DNA of 64,000 bases from Flammulina velutipes (GCA_011800155.1 JAALGH010000011.1:2138140-2202139), one strand, 5' to 3'. Shown: positions 50,401 to 61,982, counted from the first letter of the stretch. The notes: a model not told the origin generated them from the letters alone. Program-made: numbers and translations.

Positions 50401-50924
50401 GAGCAAGAGTATATATTTGTAGTAGTACGAATCGACCTGATAATGACTTAATGGAAAGACCTCCCAGCCGTGTAAGAACAAGGTATCTCTCTTACAAGGG
50501 GGGTCTAAGAAATACTTGGAGCTGCATGTGTCCACAAAGTTCCCTCGTCGCGTCCATGCGGAGTCTATAGCTGACGTTGATTGATTGATTAACACCGGCG
50601 GCAAATGAACGGATCAGGGTGGCAGTGCAGGCTTCGTTTCGGAGAACGTAGGTGGGAGGTGAAAGCGCACTCACCTTACAGCATTATTGGCATTGTTTTC
50701 GCAATTCCTCGTTATCCATTGCTGCGTATTCCTTTAATTATAACGCCGGCGACAATGTGAAGCTAAGTACAAGCTGGATCCGGAGTCACTTCAAGCCCTT
50801 TCTCAGTCTTGTCTGGATCTCTTGATGTTAGCAGTATAACGATAAGTTAATGCAATTGATATGCCGACTCTATAAATGTCGCATTAATTATGACAAGATA
50901 CCAAGAATTCCCTTCCCAGTCGCA
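47500..50924. repeat. Decayed inverted duplication of the SSP gene 8 region
   Basis: About 47720-48015 is an inverted, decayed copy of about 56815-57075, including the last exon and 3' flank of SSP gene 8; on the + strand it reads as the antisense of that gene. About 49380-49460 is an inverted copy of about 57330-57410. About 47560-47630 and 49645-49700 also resemble each other directly (GATGATGATGGT-GAAGTCAAAGA). A (CCA)n tract lies at 47640-47668. No intact gene found; frames here are not conserved. Confidence 0.6.
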
Positions 50925-52047
50925 CTAAGCGTCGGAGACGTTCCCTGGCCTGCTACTCCCTTCGAGATCAAAACCGGTACCGGTCGTCGTGACAGGCTGC
51001 GCAAATCGCATACTTTCTGCCGTAGATTGCATTTCCGTCATAATATGAGGCAGTGATGTACGAGTCCACGAATCGTTAGGTCGTGCATGCCCAGCAGCAA
51101 CGCGAGCGATCACAAGGGTCGGCGCGACGCCCTACATCGATGCATATTCAGTTCAATTGGACAGAAAAAGGAAATAGAAAAAAAATGTACCGTGAAAACA
51201 TCAGCCAACGCCCGAGCATAGCGATACCGCTCATCCACCCCGTGTGTGGCATAAGTATAAGTGCTGTACGCCTCCATGCCAATCAGGACGATGTATGTTG
51301 CCGTATACAGGACAGACGATTCGATGAGGATCTCCAGAAGCCCGTAGTAGGTTTTGAAAGACTTGACGAACCCAGCGACGCTAACGATCCGATAGACGAT
51401 AATGATGAGGCAGAATACGTTGATGACAACAGTCGTTGCATAGAAGATGAATTTCCAATTGGGGCCTTCCGAGATGTCTGAGCAATAGTAGCAAAATGCA
51501 ACTAGAGTGCGAAATCAATGGGTATACATGTATGCAAAGAATGAAGGATCTCACTGATACTAAGCAGAAATGACAAGGCAGGAATACTAATGACGAGCCA
51601 TCGTTGACCGCACAGAACCCAGCATCGCCAGATCTATGTGTTGTTAGGACTGAAAAGAACACAAAGTTGGGTATCCTACCATTATCCCATCGGCCAATAG
51701 AACACCGAGGAACGACGTGATAAATCCAACAATCTCCGCGACCAAAAACCAAGGGAAACCGCCAAAAAACACACCATCGGGATGAAGAATGGCAAACTCG
51801 TTGAACAGAGCCCAGTTTAGGCCTGTGCGAACAGTTACCAGCGTCCAGATGATGGTAATGAGAACAGCAGAACCAACACGAGGTCTATCGGTTCCTCGAG
51901 ACACTGGATGGAAAGTCAATTGCGGGTAAGCTGGAAGATGGGAGACCAAATACGTGTAAGATGGAGCGCCACAAAGAATATGGTGGTATACATTCCGTAT
52001 CCCAAGATATTGAGGACGAATGCGTGAAAATACGACTGATCGACCAT
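50925..52047 (-). CDS. Seven-helix-type membrane protein (304 aa)
   Basis: Five exons on the - strand: 51954-52047, 51680-51903, 51555-51633, 51191-51501 and 50925-51131. The start reads MVDQSYFHAFVLNILGYGMY. Hydrophobic segments follow in order: TTIFFVALHLT, VLITIIWTLVTV, FLVAEIVGFITSFLGVLLADG with IMIWRCWVLCG, VISIPALSFLL, FIFYATTVVINVFCLIIVYR, VLYTATYIVLIGM and GVAPTLVIARVAAG, then a cytosolic tail. This arrangement, with ADxxMIWRCW and the GxAPTLIIxRV end, is typical of a large agaricomycete family of seven-helix proteins of unknown ligand. All exon phases agree. Confidence 0.8.
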
Positions 52048-52368
52048 GTGGAGGTAGAAGGGATACGTGTGGACCCGAAAAAGGATCCCAATGAACCGAT
52101 GTATGCACTGCCGGTGTCAGGTCATCTGCGCTAGCAGTTGCGACGTGAGTTTCACGCCAAGTACGTCGTGGGAGATCATTTGTACTAGTATCCCGTCCTC
52201 CCAGCTGTCTATCAATGCGCTTGGACGAATGCGTGGGGAAGATCCACCGTTCATCTTCGGCTTCTTTACTTTCATCACTGCTAACGCGTGAGTGAGGATC
52301 TAGGGCTCCTGAAGCGAGAAATAAGAGATAGAAATCGTTCTTGTGAGCGAAAAAAACCATCGCAGAGC

Positions 52369-54343
52369 GTGGCGTTCATTGCCTATTTGGGATGGTGACG
52401 CGTGCTCGTCGTTGTTTGGCTACCGCGGTCCGGGTCCCTTCCCTCCCTACCACCATCTTCTCCTACGGACGACGGCTGCTTACTCCCTACAAAGCACTGG
52501 ATGCTGCACGCACTGCTGGACTGCTACCCCGGCAGCGTCGACGAATGGGTTCGGAAATGCGCGTAGAAAAGGACGACGATACGTCGTGTATTTCTTTCGT
52601 AGGACATCTGACATATCTCGCAGCCTTGATTCTCGGCGACGTGTCACGTTCTCTGCACCTTTCTCGCCACCATCGCCATCGCTTTTCACGTAGTCCAGAG
52701 ACTCTCCTCTCCATCGTTCATATGGTTCTCCCTCGCTTCCTCCTCGCTGCTCGGAGCCCAGTGTAACAGCTGGGGAGGTTCGATCCCTCCGAGGGGGCAT
52801 ATTCGTTGCGTCGTCGCCACCTCGAGACAATGCAGGAACGACGGATCGCGGCCATTTGCTTGCCCACCCAACCTCGCCATGTCCATGCTACACCATTACC
52901 TCCACTTTCCGCTCGATTTCACCATCTCCATCCTCGGATCCTCAAATCGGTCCAGTGTTGCTTTCCTTCGCTCCCATCTACTTTCAGCTTGGAAAGACTG
53001 TCGGGGCAGCCCTGGAGCGCATTAATTCGAACAATTTCGACGGAAGCTGAACAGCTCGGCGCCCAGCTGGACGATACTCAGGCCAATGTTTCGCGCCTTC
53101 GAACTCGCAATTGCGAAGATTGGAATACTGTCCAATGACGGGGAGGACGACTTATCCGCCTTTCTTGCAAACCACAGATCGCCAGTGTGTTGGTCTGCGG
53201 CGACCTCTTCCCTTGTTTACCATTTGTTCTATCGTCGAAATCGCTGGCCTTACCACGGCAGCTGGCCCCGTCATCCGCGCTCCACTCATCGTTGGACCGT
53301 TCCTCTGAAGATGGTACCACTCGTCCCATCCTTGATCATGGTTCGTCCGCCTAGGCGTGCAATCGTGAGAGATTGACGGTCTTACAGTACGTTATCGACA
53401 TTCATTCCTCCTGTCCCAGTCTGACCTCCTCTAGTCTATGCACATTCAAAGCCGACTGACACAATGGCGCTCGCGTCACCTCTTTCTCGTCCAGTTCGGC
53501 CTTGGCCAATACCGACCGCCCCTCGGGTATCGAACCACGTCTGTTTTGTCAGACGCACGGCACATCGGGAGCGATCCACAGAAGAAGGGATCGTTTGGCG
53601 ATTATGATCTTGTTCCATTGCAGAGATCGTAGCATCTTTGGGGTCTGTTCCGCCAACGTGTTTACACAGAGCATTTGGCTTCGATAAGGGCATACAGGTA
53701 CGTAGCAGTCGTATTCTGTGTTACGAAACCTCTTCGATGTGGCTCAACTACGCGCAGATCCTGTATGGGGGAATCTGGGAGGAATATCAGTTATCAAGCC
53801 GCAGAAAACAGAGGATGACGCACTATGCAGCTTCGTCTCGACTCCTCCGTGTTCTATTCATCCTGGCTGAGGAGCAGCGGTGATTTCGTCGTTCGAGAGC
53901 GAGAAGGAAGCAGTGATGCGTAGAATCAGTTGTACGCCAATGTGAGCGTTTGTTGAGATGGTGGGAGGAAGGAAACAACGTACACCGCCACTTCATTACC
54001 ATGCCGCCGGTCGGTGATCGATGATAGAATGATTAGCGTTACCGACCAATCTAGTTCCCCTCCGGACTTCCCAGAGATAACATCGTTGCTACGGTCCTTT
54101 CGTCCGTATGATAAAGTGTCTCCGTCGCCGTCACCGTTGTGTATTCCTTTGTTCCATCGCGTCTAAATGTTAAGGCGAGCCATAGCAGCCCAATAGAAAC
54201 ACAATAAAGTTCGAACTAATACATATAAGAGTCAATCCTCACTTTTTCGGTGTGTCATAAAACACGTACTACGCTGGTTTCCAGTCCATCATATATTTAG
54301 CATTCAGGTCGTAGCGCTTCAACTCAATTCACACAGAACCATC
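52369..54343. repeat. Copy A of a degenerate duplicated unit
   Basis: Begins GCGTGGCGTTCATTGCCTATT, as does copy B at 55199. Similarity to copy B continues patchily for about 1 kb. The best-preserved part is the tRNA-like island at 52753-52804. Short frames do not agree between copies. I see no gene until SSP gene 7. Confidence 0.6.
52753..52804 (+). ncRNA. tRNA-like island, copy A (T-arm with B box)
   Basis: A 52-bp stretch containing GGAGG-TTCGATC-CCTCC, which folds as a canonical tRNA T-arm and matches the RNA polymerase III B box GGTTCGANNCC. Just before it CCCAG and CTGGG can pair. No convincing D-arm or A box is present, so it is not a normal tRNA gene. Confidence 0.35.
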
Positions 54344-54897
54344 ATGCGCCTCATCCAATCTTCGTTTAAAGTCGCCTGCGCACTGGTCGTTCCCGCGCTA
54401 CTTGTCAATGCTCAGTACGCAATATCATTCTCTACGAGTATGTCACTTAATTCGACATACAGCCCAACTTCACAAAAGCTCAAGTTGCATGGAACGCCCG
54501 ACGGAGACTTAAGTGACCCATCCCAAATGATAGAATACCCTGCAGTCGAGATTTTCCCTACGGAGACGTCAACGGCTTTCACTATTAGAAAATGGCAAGT
54601 CGGAGAAAACAAGACACCAGTCAAGGCGTATGCCATGAAGACTGAAGAGGAAGCCTGGTCCGATACGGTTTCCCTATTCAAAGAAGTGATCTCCATCTCT
54701 CATCCTTATATGTGTACACGAATATTGATATACTCCTTCAGGATGGTACACTTCTAGCCGCTGGATATGACGATTCTGTCCCTCCAGAAATGTGGATTAT
54801 CACAGTTTGGAACATCGGGCGTTACGATAAGGATTCAGATCCACAGACGATGGGTGATATACAGTGCGTGGAGCGTTGTAAATCTGCCGAACCGTAG
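54344..54897 (+). CDS. Small secreted protein, SSP family member 7 (149 aa)
   Basis: Three exons: 54344-54414, 54463-54685 and 54742-54897. The signal peptide starts MRLIQSSFKVACALVVPALL and ends VNA. Intron 1 is again in phase 2 and the mature protein starts HPTSQKLKLHGTPDGD. Exon 3 begins DGTLLAAGYDDSVPPEMWIITVW, comparable to the TSGQD-IWVV end of other members. Its promoter lacks the ATACG-N5-CGTAT element, though CATTCAGGTCGTA at 54301-54313 may be a decayed trace. Likely secreted; function unknown. Confidence 0.7.
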
Positions 54898-56512
54898 TAT
54901 GAATCTGCACGGGGACGAGAGGCGGGCGGAGGAATGTATAGAATAAATGGATAAGTAAGTTGCAAATAGAGTAAATGAAACTACATCGCAAAGAATTCTA
55001 AGACAATCTACGAGAGATTAGGTGCTTGCCGAGAGGATCACATACTTACAGTGTATACGGGAAAATCAAAAAGGGATTCAGCATCTTGCGGACGTCCCGG
55101 ATATACAAAGCTTTGCTCGATAAATGCTGATTTAATTCGTTGAAGACAGTGCTGTATAGTACTGGCCCAGATTAACGAATAATACAAAGCGGAATGTAGC
55201 GTGGCGTTCATTGCCTATTTGGGCCTGTGATTGTTCTTGCTTGGTCATCGCGGTATTCCTTTCTGTTCACCACCATCATCTCCACTACGTCTTCGTACGG
55301 ACGACTGTCACTCGACGACGAGCATCAACAAGAGACACGACAGGATCCTCTGGCCTGTCATTCGCGGATTTACCATCGCGCAAGCATCGACAAACGAATA
55401 TGGCGGATATGCACGTAGCCATTGGGAAGGACGGTGCATCGTAAATCCCTTCCGTGAACATTTGATGTATCTCGCAGGTTTGCCTGTTGGCGATGTATCT
55501 GGTCTGCTCGCCTCGCCCTCGCCCAGAAACTTTCCTTCCCGCTCCTCGCTCTTTCCCCCTCGCTGTTCGGAGCCCAGCGTGACAGCTGGGGAGGTTCGAT
55601 CCCTCCGAGGGGGCATATTCATCTCGTGTTGTTTCAATTGCGGCCGTTTTCTTGCCCAGCCGAACGCCTAAGACCAAGTCCAGCGCCATCCTCTTCGTAC
55701 TCCATCGTCGCCAGCGCTTTCCGCCCAGTTCCACAGTCTCCATCCTCTGGATATCGGAATATGGGCAATCAAGCCGCAAGACGGTCCAGCGCTGCTTGCC
55801 TTCGCTCACCATCTACGTCCAGCTGCAGGACAGCGCTGCGAATGTTTTGCACGATCGATCCCCACGATAGCAGGGCGGATGTGAAGACTGGAATGCTGTC
55901 CAATAGCGAGCCGTTTTCACTGGAGACTACTGCTCGTCAGTGCGTCGTTTTGCGGCAACTTTAGCCTTCCCAATTCGACACGCCCCGTCATCTAGCCGTC
56001 GTTCGTGGTCGACCTGTCTCTTCGGGGGGTAGAGTTCGCCAACTCGTACCGCCGATTACAATTCGTCAACACGACGTATGCTAAGTACTTTTCTGGTTAC
56101 GACCAAACGAACACATCGCCGGTATCCGGTTTTCTTGACCATCTTCACACTCAGCCCCATCCAGCAGGCCCGCGCAAACCTCAGATCTGCACACTTCAGG
56201 TTTGGATGATTGATTATCCTCGTCGTTGACTTGTGATGGTGGTGGTTGCCGTCTCTCACCACGGCGTTACGGGTGGGATGACAGGACTTGCATTGTACTC
56301 CTCCGGTGTTCCTGTAACTTCCCATCTTCCCTACTCACGGTCAGTACATTTTTCAAAATCTTGGAGATTGACATTTACCGCCAGGTGATCGTCAACCAGT
56401 CCAATACAGTCGAAGGCCCTGCCACGAGTTACCCGAGCTGAGTATAAAGAGCTTCGTCTGTTGTTCTATAGCGCTCACATACACAACTTTTATATCCCCT
56501 TCCAACAATACT
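54898..56512. repeat. Copy B of the degenerate duplicated unit
   Basis: From 55199 this repeats the start of copy A at 52369. It includes the second tRNA-like island. No gene recognised. A TATAAAG motif near 56444 may serve SSP gene 8. Confidence 0.55.
55569..55620 (+). ncRNA. tRNA-like island, copy B
   Basis: Same 52-bp sequence as copy A with two differences. In this copy the upstream CCCCCTC (55556-55562) can pair with the downstream GAGGGGG (55607-55613) like a seven-base-pair acceptor stem around the T-arm. The space between is too short for a full cloverleaf. Confidence 0.38.
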
Positions 56513-56983
56513 ATGCGTGTCTTCCAATCATGCCCCCTGTTCGCCTGGGCCGCATTACTACTGCCCGCATTACTCGCTAGCGCGTAGTACGTGATTCCTA
56601 CGCTATCATCTTTACCCCTTACATATTCAAATAGCCCGCATTCACTCGAACGGCGTGGATACCAGCTCAAGCTCTTCAAATACCCCGGCCCAAGCATCGA
56701 CTCCGACTCCGACTCTCCATTCGTCACCCTCACGCTCAAGAAAGCTGAACATGGGATTGATCTTCCTGGTTATCTCGTGCAATGGGATGGAAGGACCGCA
56801 AGAATCATGAGGGTAAAGATGGAACAGTACGACAGGGTAGTGGAGCAACTGAAAGAGGTGTGTCTCTTCCATGTATATTATTGAACGATCCCTCATTGAC
56901 ATCTTTACCAGGACAATATGTTCCTCGGGACTGGACAAGATGAGCTGAAACGAGTGTGGATCATTCGGACAGATTATGTTTGA
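56513..56983 (+). CDS. Small secreted protein, SSP family member 8 (122 aa)
   Basis: Three exons: 56513-56586, 56635-56857 and 56912-56983. It starts MRVFQSCPLFAWAALLLPAL and ends the signal peptide at LASA. After intron 1 it continues YPHSLERRGYQLKLFKYPGP, close to LFEYPG of member 1. Exon 2 has GYLVQWDGRTARIMRVKMEQYDRVVEQL, comparable to the KATRIGESGYDQLVATL part of member 1. Exon 3 is DNMFLGTGQDELKRVWIIRTDYV. The shortest member. A decayed inverted copy lies at about 47720-48015. Confidence 0.72.
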
Positions 56984-57897
56984 GCTGGTGCGATAAATTC
57001 ATAAAGTTTTGACAGCAAAGACACGACGACGGCCTTGAGAAGATATGTGTGCGATGTGATACCCCGCCGTCCGACGGGTGTAATATATGATAATGTAGAC
57101 TAAAATAATAAGAAAGAACGAATCTAAGTACATTGTCTCTCGACACGTCGTAGCAATGGCCACTGTTTATCGCGTACAAAAGAGGTCGAAACGACGCTTC
57201 CATTCTCGTTGCCGCCTTTCATACCACCTACGAATCTGAGCGCATGAAAGTAGGAAGTACGGTCCGGACGAACCGGCTTTGCACTTGGCGTCTTACCACC
57301 ACGACCACTCCAGGGACGGAGTCGCTACCGTCTAAACGAAGCCTGATGCGCGTTAGGCAGCCAGTCCTGGTGCGTCGTTGTATTACTTTCATCCGCGCGC
57401 TTTGCTAAACGACGACGCGTTGCCTGCTTCAGACGCGAAACCAAGCCCTCTAATGTCTCCTGGCTTGAGAAATTACATGTCCACCTAGATGAACCCCTTC
57501 GCATTACGTCGCCTACCTCGCCTACCTCGCCCAAACGTTCTCGGAGTCTGCTGTTCCGCTTTGCTCTACTCTTTTTTCGCCGCCTATCCCTCTTCGTTCC
57601 TTCCCCTTGCGTTTGATATGGAGCAGGTACCCGTCATCCTCCCCATTGGCCTTTCCACTCCTCGCTCTTATCCCGCTCGCTGTTCGGAGCCCAGTGTGAC
57701 AGCTGGGGAGGTTCGATCCCTCCGAGGGGGCATATTCATTACCACGTCACTGCGACCAACCAGGATATCGCGACCGTCTGTTTGCCCACCCAAGGGCCTC
57801 AAGGCGATCCAGCGTTGCTTGAGCTTTCGCCTACCACATACTTCCAGCATAGCGAATATTCTGCACGCTCGAGTGCACCCACGAAGGGCCAAGCCGT
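56984..57897. repeat. Partial third copy of the degenerate unit
   Basis: About 57500-57740 resembles the part of copies A and B around the tRNA-like island. About 57330-57410 is the inverted partner of 49380-49460. No gene recognised. Confidence 0.5.
57686..57737 (+). ncRNA. tRNA-like island, copy C
   Basis: Third near-identical copy of the 52-bp island. The potential acceptor-like pair CCCGCTC with GAGGGGG has one mismatch here. Confidence 0.35.
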
Positions 57898-58009
57898 CCT
57901 AACAAAAGTCTTTCATTTAAAGGCAAGCCTTAAAAGGTACCATCAAGTTTTAACCGATGCCATCAATTTAAACTGATGCCTCCTTCCCTTTTGGGTAACC
58001 ATCACACCT

Positions 58010-58220
58010 TGTGACTGTTCAAGTCAGTCACATCATCCATCAACCACTTGTATGATGTCATTGATGTCTCTCACAATCACACATTGTGACGATCCAAGAT
58101 GGTCACATCACATGCATCATCTGATCATGGCACATACACTGACTGTCATTGATGTATCTCTCCTTTGAAATTTCTTATGTAAAGATCACTCAGATGTGAC
58201 CATCTAAGATCGTCGCATCT
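58010..58220 (+). promoter_or_regulatory. Three 26-bp inverted-repeat elements upstream of telomeric gene A
   Basis: Elements at 58010-58035, 58085-58110 and 58195-58220 share TGTGAC, then T-C-AAG near the middle, then GTC(A/G)CATC. Arms TGTGAC and GTCACA are complementary, as expected for a dimeric DNA-binding protein. A TATATATA box follows near 58269-58276. The same set is at 60996, 61071 and 61181 in copy 2. Confidence 0.6.
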
Positions 58221-58335
58221 TGGAGTCACTTGAGATCATCAGTTAAACAAGTACATACATTGATCCAAATATATATAGCCTAGATCTGTCTCTGTGTCTC
58301 TTATCTTTACACCATCACCATCAACTTTTCACAAT

Positions 58336-58996
58336 ATGCTCTATCTTGCCTCTTTCAAGAACTGCACTCTTGCGCTTCCTCCTGTCTGTCTGGGTCTTCC
58401 GATTGCCCAGCACATTCCTCCTCATGTCGTGGCTCTTCGTCATCCCTCCCAACTTTACATCGCGCAACGTGAAACCCTAGCGCACGGACTTGGAGACATT
58501 GCCAATATCATGGCTAGGAACTGGGCCTATCAAATGCTCATCAGTGGTCGATCGTACCTCTCGCAAGAGGTCTTGATGAGACTGCCAACATTTTATGAGG
58601 ACTTGGAGATGTGCATGAAGGATTGGCAGAAGGGAAACGGCAAGGAACTTCACAAGGCTGTCGAAACATTGGCTACTGTCGTGTAACATAAACATGACTT
58701 GTACTTATCCTCATGCTAACAACTATCTGTACAGCAATGTCTTTGACATCCAAGTCCAACATCTTCTCAACGACTATCTTGTAACAACTGTTACGCAGAC
58801 AGTACTTGCGCGCTGGCAACCTGATCAAATTCAGGACGATGACAAGACGATAATTGAGGAGTACAAGGTGGAGGACTATATGGTATTGGTGAATGCAATT
58901 GGTGGTTTGACTCAGGCATCGATTGAAGGAGAGATTAACAACATGGACAGTATCACCGGTAATTGGTTGGTGAAGCAACTTAACTTGATGATGTAG
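58336..58996 (+). CDS. Telomere-linked protein A, copy 1 (202 aa, unrecognised)
   Basis: Two exons: 58336-58682 and 58735-58996, intron 52 nt. It starts MLYLASFKNCTLALPPVCLG and ends SITGNWLVKQLNLMM. Protein B next door has the same layout and intron phase and shares NCT-LPP-CL-LPI-QHIPPHV, IAN-MAR-W--QML-SGR, VN-v-DIQVQ and ESITGNWLV, so A and B arose by duplication and are under protein-level constraint. No signal peptide, membrane helix or known domain is evident. Function unknown. Confidence 0.8.
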
Positions 58997-59232
58997 GAAA
59001 TGTAGTTGTATTCAAATCGAACTTTGCATGATATGCAAGTAGCTCTGGTAATTCTCAAGAACTAGTAAGAATTATTAAATCCTCGCACTCTTGTAGGAAT
59101 CTAGACGTATCAGACAGTAGATGGTCATGTTTGATGGTATCAATCGCATGAGGTCATACATTGATGATCATATATATAGTCTGATCAGGCTCTTGCGCTC
59201 TTGCTCTCATCTCATCATCATCTACTTTGAAA

Positions 59233-59909
59233 ATGCTCTATTTTCTTACGTTCAAGAACTGTACTTTCTCTCTTCCTCCGACTTGCCTAGCTCTGCCTAT
59301 TGGCCAACATATTCCTCCCCATGTTTCCGCCACTCGTCTTCCCACACATATCGATACCGTCCAACGTAAAGCCTTTGCTAAGGCACTAGGAGAGATTGCC
59401 AATGTTATGGCGAGACACTGGATCGCTCAAATGCTCAGCAGTGGCAGGCGCAGGATCAACACATCGTTCACCTCCCAAGAAGATGTAGCCAAGCTTCACG
59501 TCTTTTACGAGCTGTTTGAGGAACGCGTAAAGGAGATCCAGAAGAGAGATGTTGACGATCTCAACAAGGCTGTTGAAGCATTGAGCGCTATGGTGTAGGT
59601 TCTTATTACTTTTTCAACATTGCAACTCTTGCTTAATATCTATTCAGCAATGTTTACGATATTCAAGTTCAACGTCTAGTTGATAGCTTTATGGTAACAG
59701 CAGTCAGCCACACTCTGCTTCTGCTTTGGCAGCCAAAAGAAGTTACCAAGCACAATTCGATCATTATCCAGAATTACGAGGTCGAGGGTTATACGATGTT
59801 GTTGTATGCTATGGCTGGTGTGGTACAGGCAAGCATTGAACAAGAGGTTGGCTACAAGGAGAGTATTACAGGAAATTGGTTGGTGAACGAGCTCAATATG
59901 ATGATGTAG
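59233..59909 (+). CDS. Telomere-linked protein B, copy 1 (207 aa, unrecognised)
   Basis: Two exons: 59233-59594 and 59648-59909, intron 53 nt; exon 2 has exactly the length of exon 2 in gene A (262 nt). Starts MLYFLTFKNCTFSLPPTCLA and ends SITGNWLVNELNMMM. A TATATATA box lies near 59169-59176, but the TGTGAC inverted repeats of gene A are absent. An imperfect palindrome TTGCATGATATGCAA lies at about 59023-59037. Paralogue of protein A; function unknown. Confidence 0.8.
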
Positions 59910-60603
59910 ACAACATAGGTATACACAAAGAGGAATCAATGTTTCCTGTACTCTGTTGCAAGACACAAAATAGAAAAGCGTAGTTAATGTACTTGTATTA
60001 GCAGTGAAGTTGTTGTCAAACGTCAACAGAATCTTGTCGACTTTTAGATGTATTGATAAATCGTAAGACCATGATAGCAGCGATCAATTAATACAGTCCA
60101 AGCATTATCTTTCAAGCTATTATTGACCAGACTCACATCACTTTGATATAACAGCTTTCATGACCAACATAGTATGACTGAACATAAGCGTACAGACTTG
60201 AGTTAAAATTCAACTTGCTCAAGACATGTATACAAAATACCAGACTGTATGTACTATCGATCCAGTCTTTGTGAACCCGACATGAATGTTCATACACAGC
60301 ATGACATTAGCTTGTAGGAAGAGACATACCCGCTATGTCCGCTATGTTTGAACACATCATTACATCGTAAACATAGACATATTCAAGTGTCGTGTAACAT
60401 ATTGAGATCGTGTGATAACCCCCCCCGAGTGTTTTGTAATAGCGTAAGAGTTGTTTGAGCGATTTGAGTGTAGTCGCACATGAATAGTGCACGCAGTGGT
60501 GCAGGCGAGTAGACATGCGTGTGCATTGAGATGAGTGTAGGATGTAGCGAGTAGATGCGATGGCGTGTGTTAGTTAGATAGCGAGTAGTTGCGATGGGGA
60601 GCG
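59910..60603. other. Distal spacer of the subtelomeric unit
   Basis: No gene recognised. It contains a run of eight C at about 60419-60426 and a GTGT/GAGT-rich stretch before the interstitial telomere-like repeats. Confidence 0.5.
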
Positions 60604-60622
60604 TTAGTTAGTTAGGGTTAGG
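60604..60622 (+). repeat. Interstitial telomere-like repeats, unit copy 1
   Basis: TTAGTTAGTTAGGGTTAGGG: degenerate then perfect telomere repeats, same orientation as the chromosome end. Repeated in unit copy 2 at about 63589-63608. Confidence 0.8.
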
Positions 60623-60995
60623 GAGATGAGTATCCAACGCACGAGAGGGTGGCGGAAACTGTAGATGACTCTATTGAAGAGCGACGCAGCAGGATAAGGC
60701 GGTAGTGGGGGAACCACGTACCTGGGACCTTTCGCATTTAAGCTCTTCAGATCCTGCTTAGCGATCGACGATTTGTGAACGCTCAGTCATCGATGACTTG
60801 GCGATGACTGGCGCCGAGACGGTGATTTCTAATGTTTAGCGAGAGAAACTTACGCTATTGGACGGATACCGTGTGGCGCAAGGCCTAACAAAAGTCTTTC
60901 ATTTAAAGGCAAGCCTTAAAAGGTACCATCAAGTTTTAACCGATGCCATCAATTTAAACTGATGCCTCCTTCCCTTTTGGGTAACCATCACACCT

Positions 60996-61206
60996 TGTGA
61001 CTGTTCAAGTCAGTCACATCATCCATCAACCACTTGTATGATGTCATTGATGTCTCTCACAATCACACATTGTGACGATCCAAGATGGTCACATCACATG
61101 CATCATCTGATCATGGCACATACACTGACTGTCATTGATGTATCTCTCCTTTGAAATTTCTTATGTAAAGATCACTCAGATGTGACCATCTAAGATCGTC
61201 GCATCT
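60996..61206 (+). promoter_or_regulatory. Three inverted-repeat elements, unit copy 2
   Basis: Identical to the set at 58010-58220, at 60996-61021, 61071-61096 and 61181-61206, upstream of the second copy of gene A. Confidence 0.6.
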
Positions 61207-61321
61207 TGGAGTCACTTGAGATCATCAGTTAAACAAGTACATACATTGATCCAAATATATATAGCCTAGATCTGTCTCTGTGTCTCTTATCTTTACACCA
61301 TCACCATCAACTTTTCACAAT

Positions 61322-61982
61322 ATGCTCTATCTTGCCTCTTTCAAGAACTGCACTCTTGCGCTTCCTCCTGTCTGTCTGGGTCTTCCGATTGCCCAGCACA
61401 TTCCTCCTCATGTCGTGGCTCTTCGTCATCCCTCCCAACTTTACATCGCGCAACGTGAAACCCTAGCGCACGGACTTGGAGACATTGCCAATATCATGGC
61501 TAGGAACTGGGCCTATCAAATGCTCATCAGTGGTCGATCGTACCTCTCGCAAGAGGTCTTGATGAGACTGCCAACATTTTATGAGGACTTGGAGATGTGC
61601 ATGAAGGATTGGCAGAAGGGAAACGGCAAGGAACTTCACAAGGCTGTCGAAACATTGGCTACTGTCGTGTAACATAAACATGACTTGTACTTATCCTCAT
61701 GCTAACAACTATCTGTACAGCAATGTCTTTGACATCCAAGTCCAACATCTTCTCAACGACTATCTTGTAACAACTGTTACGCAGACAGTACTTGCGCGCT
61801 GGCAACCTGATCAAATTCAGGACGATGACAAGACGATAATTGAGGAGTACAAGGTGGAGGACTATATGGTATTGGTGAATGCAATTGGTGGTTTGACTCA
61901 GGCATCGATTGAAGGAGAGATTAACAACATGGACAGTATCACCGGTAATTGGTTGGTGAAGCAACTTAACTTGATGATGTAG
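61322..61982 (+). CDS. Telomere-linked protein A, copy 2 (202 aa)
   Basis: Exons 61322-61668 and 61721-61982. The protein is identical to copy 1 at 58336-58996 as far as I can read. Same promoter elements. Confidence 0.8.

Larger units (their letters stand above)
57900..60885 (+). repeat. Subtelomeric tandem unit, copy 1 (2986 bp)
   Basis: Starts TAACAAAAGTCTTTCATTT and ends GTGTGGCGCAAGGCC. The next copy follows directly. The two differ by one base in a C run (8 C near 60419-60426, 7 C in copy 2) and by one substitution noticed near 60677 (GAAGAG against GCAGAG). Each copy holds two genes and a stretch of TTAG/TTAGGG repeats near its distal end. Confidence 0.97.

Noticed and set aside
52753..57737. 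Functional tRNA genes at the three B-box islands
   Set aside because: The T-arm is perfect but there is no A box or D-arm, and the distance between the possible acceptor strands is too short for a cloverleaf. Kept only as tRNA-like.
52480..57892. A conserved antisense peptide (NMPPRRDRTSPAVTL) across the same three islands
   Set aside because: It is simply the reverse reading of the 52-bp island; outside the island the three frames do not agree.
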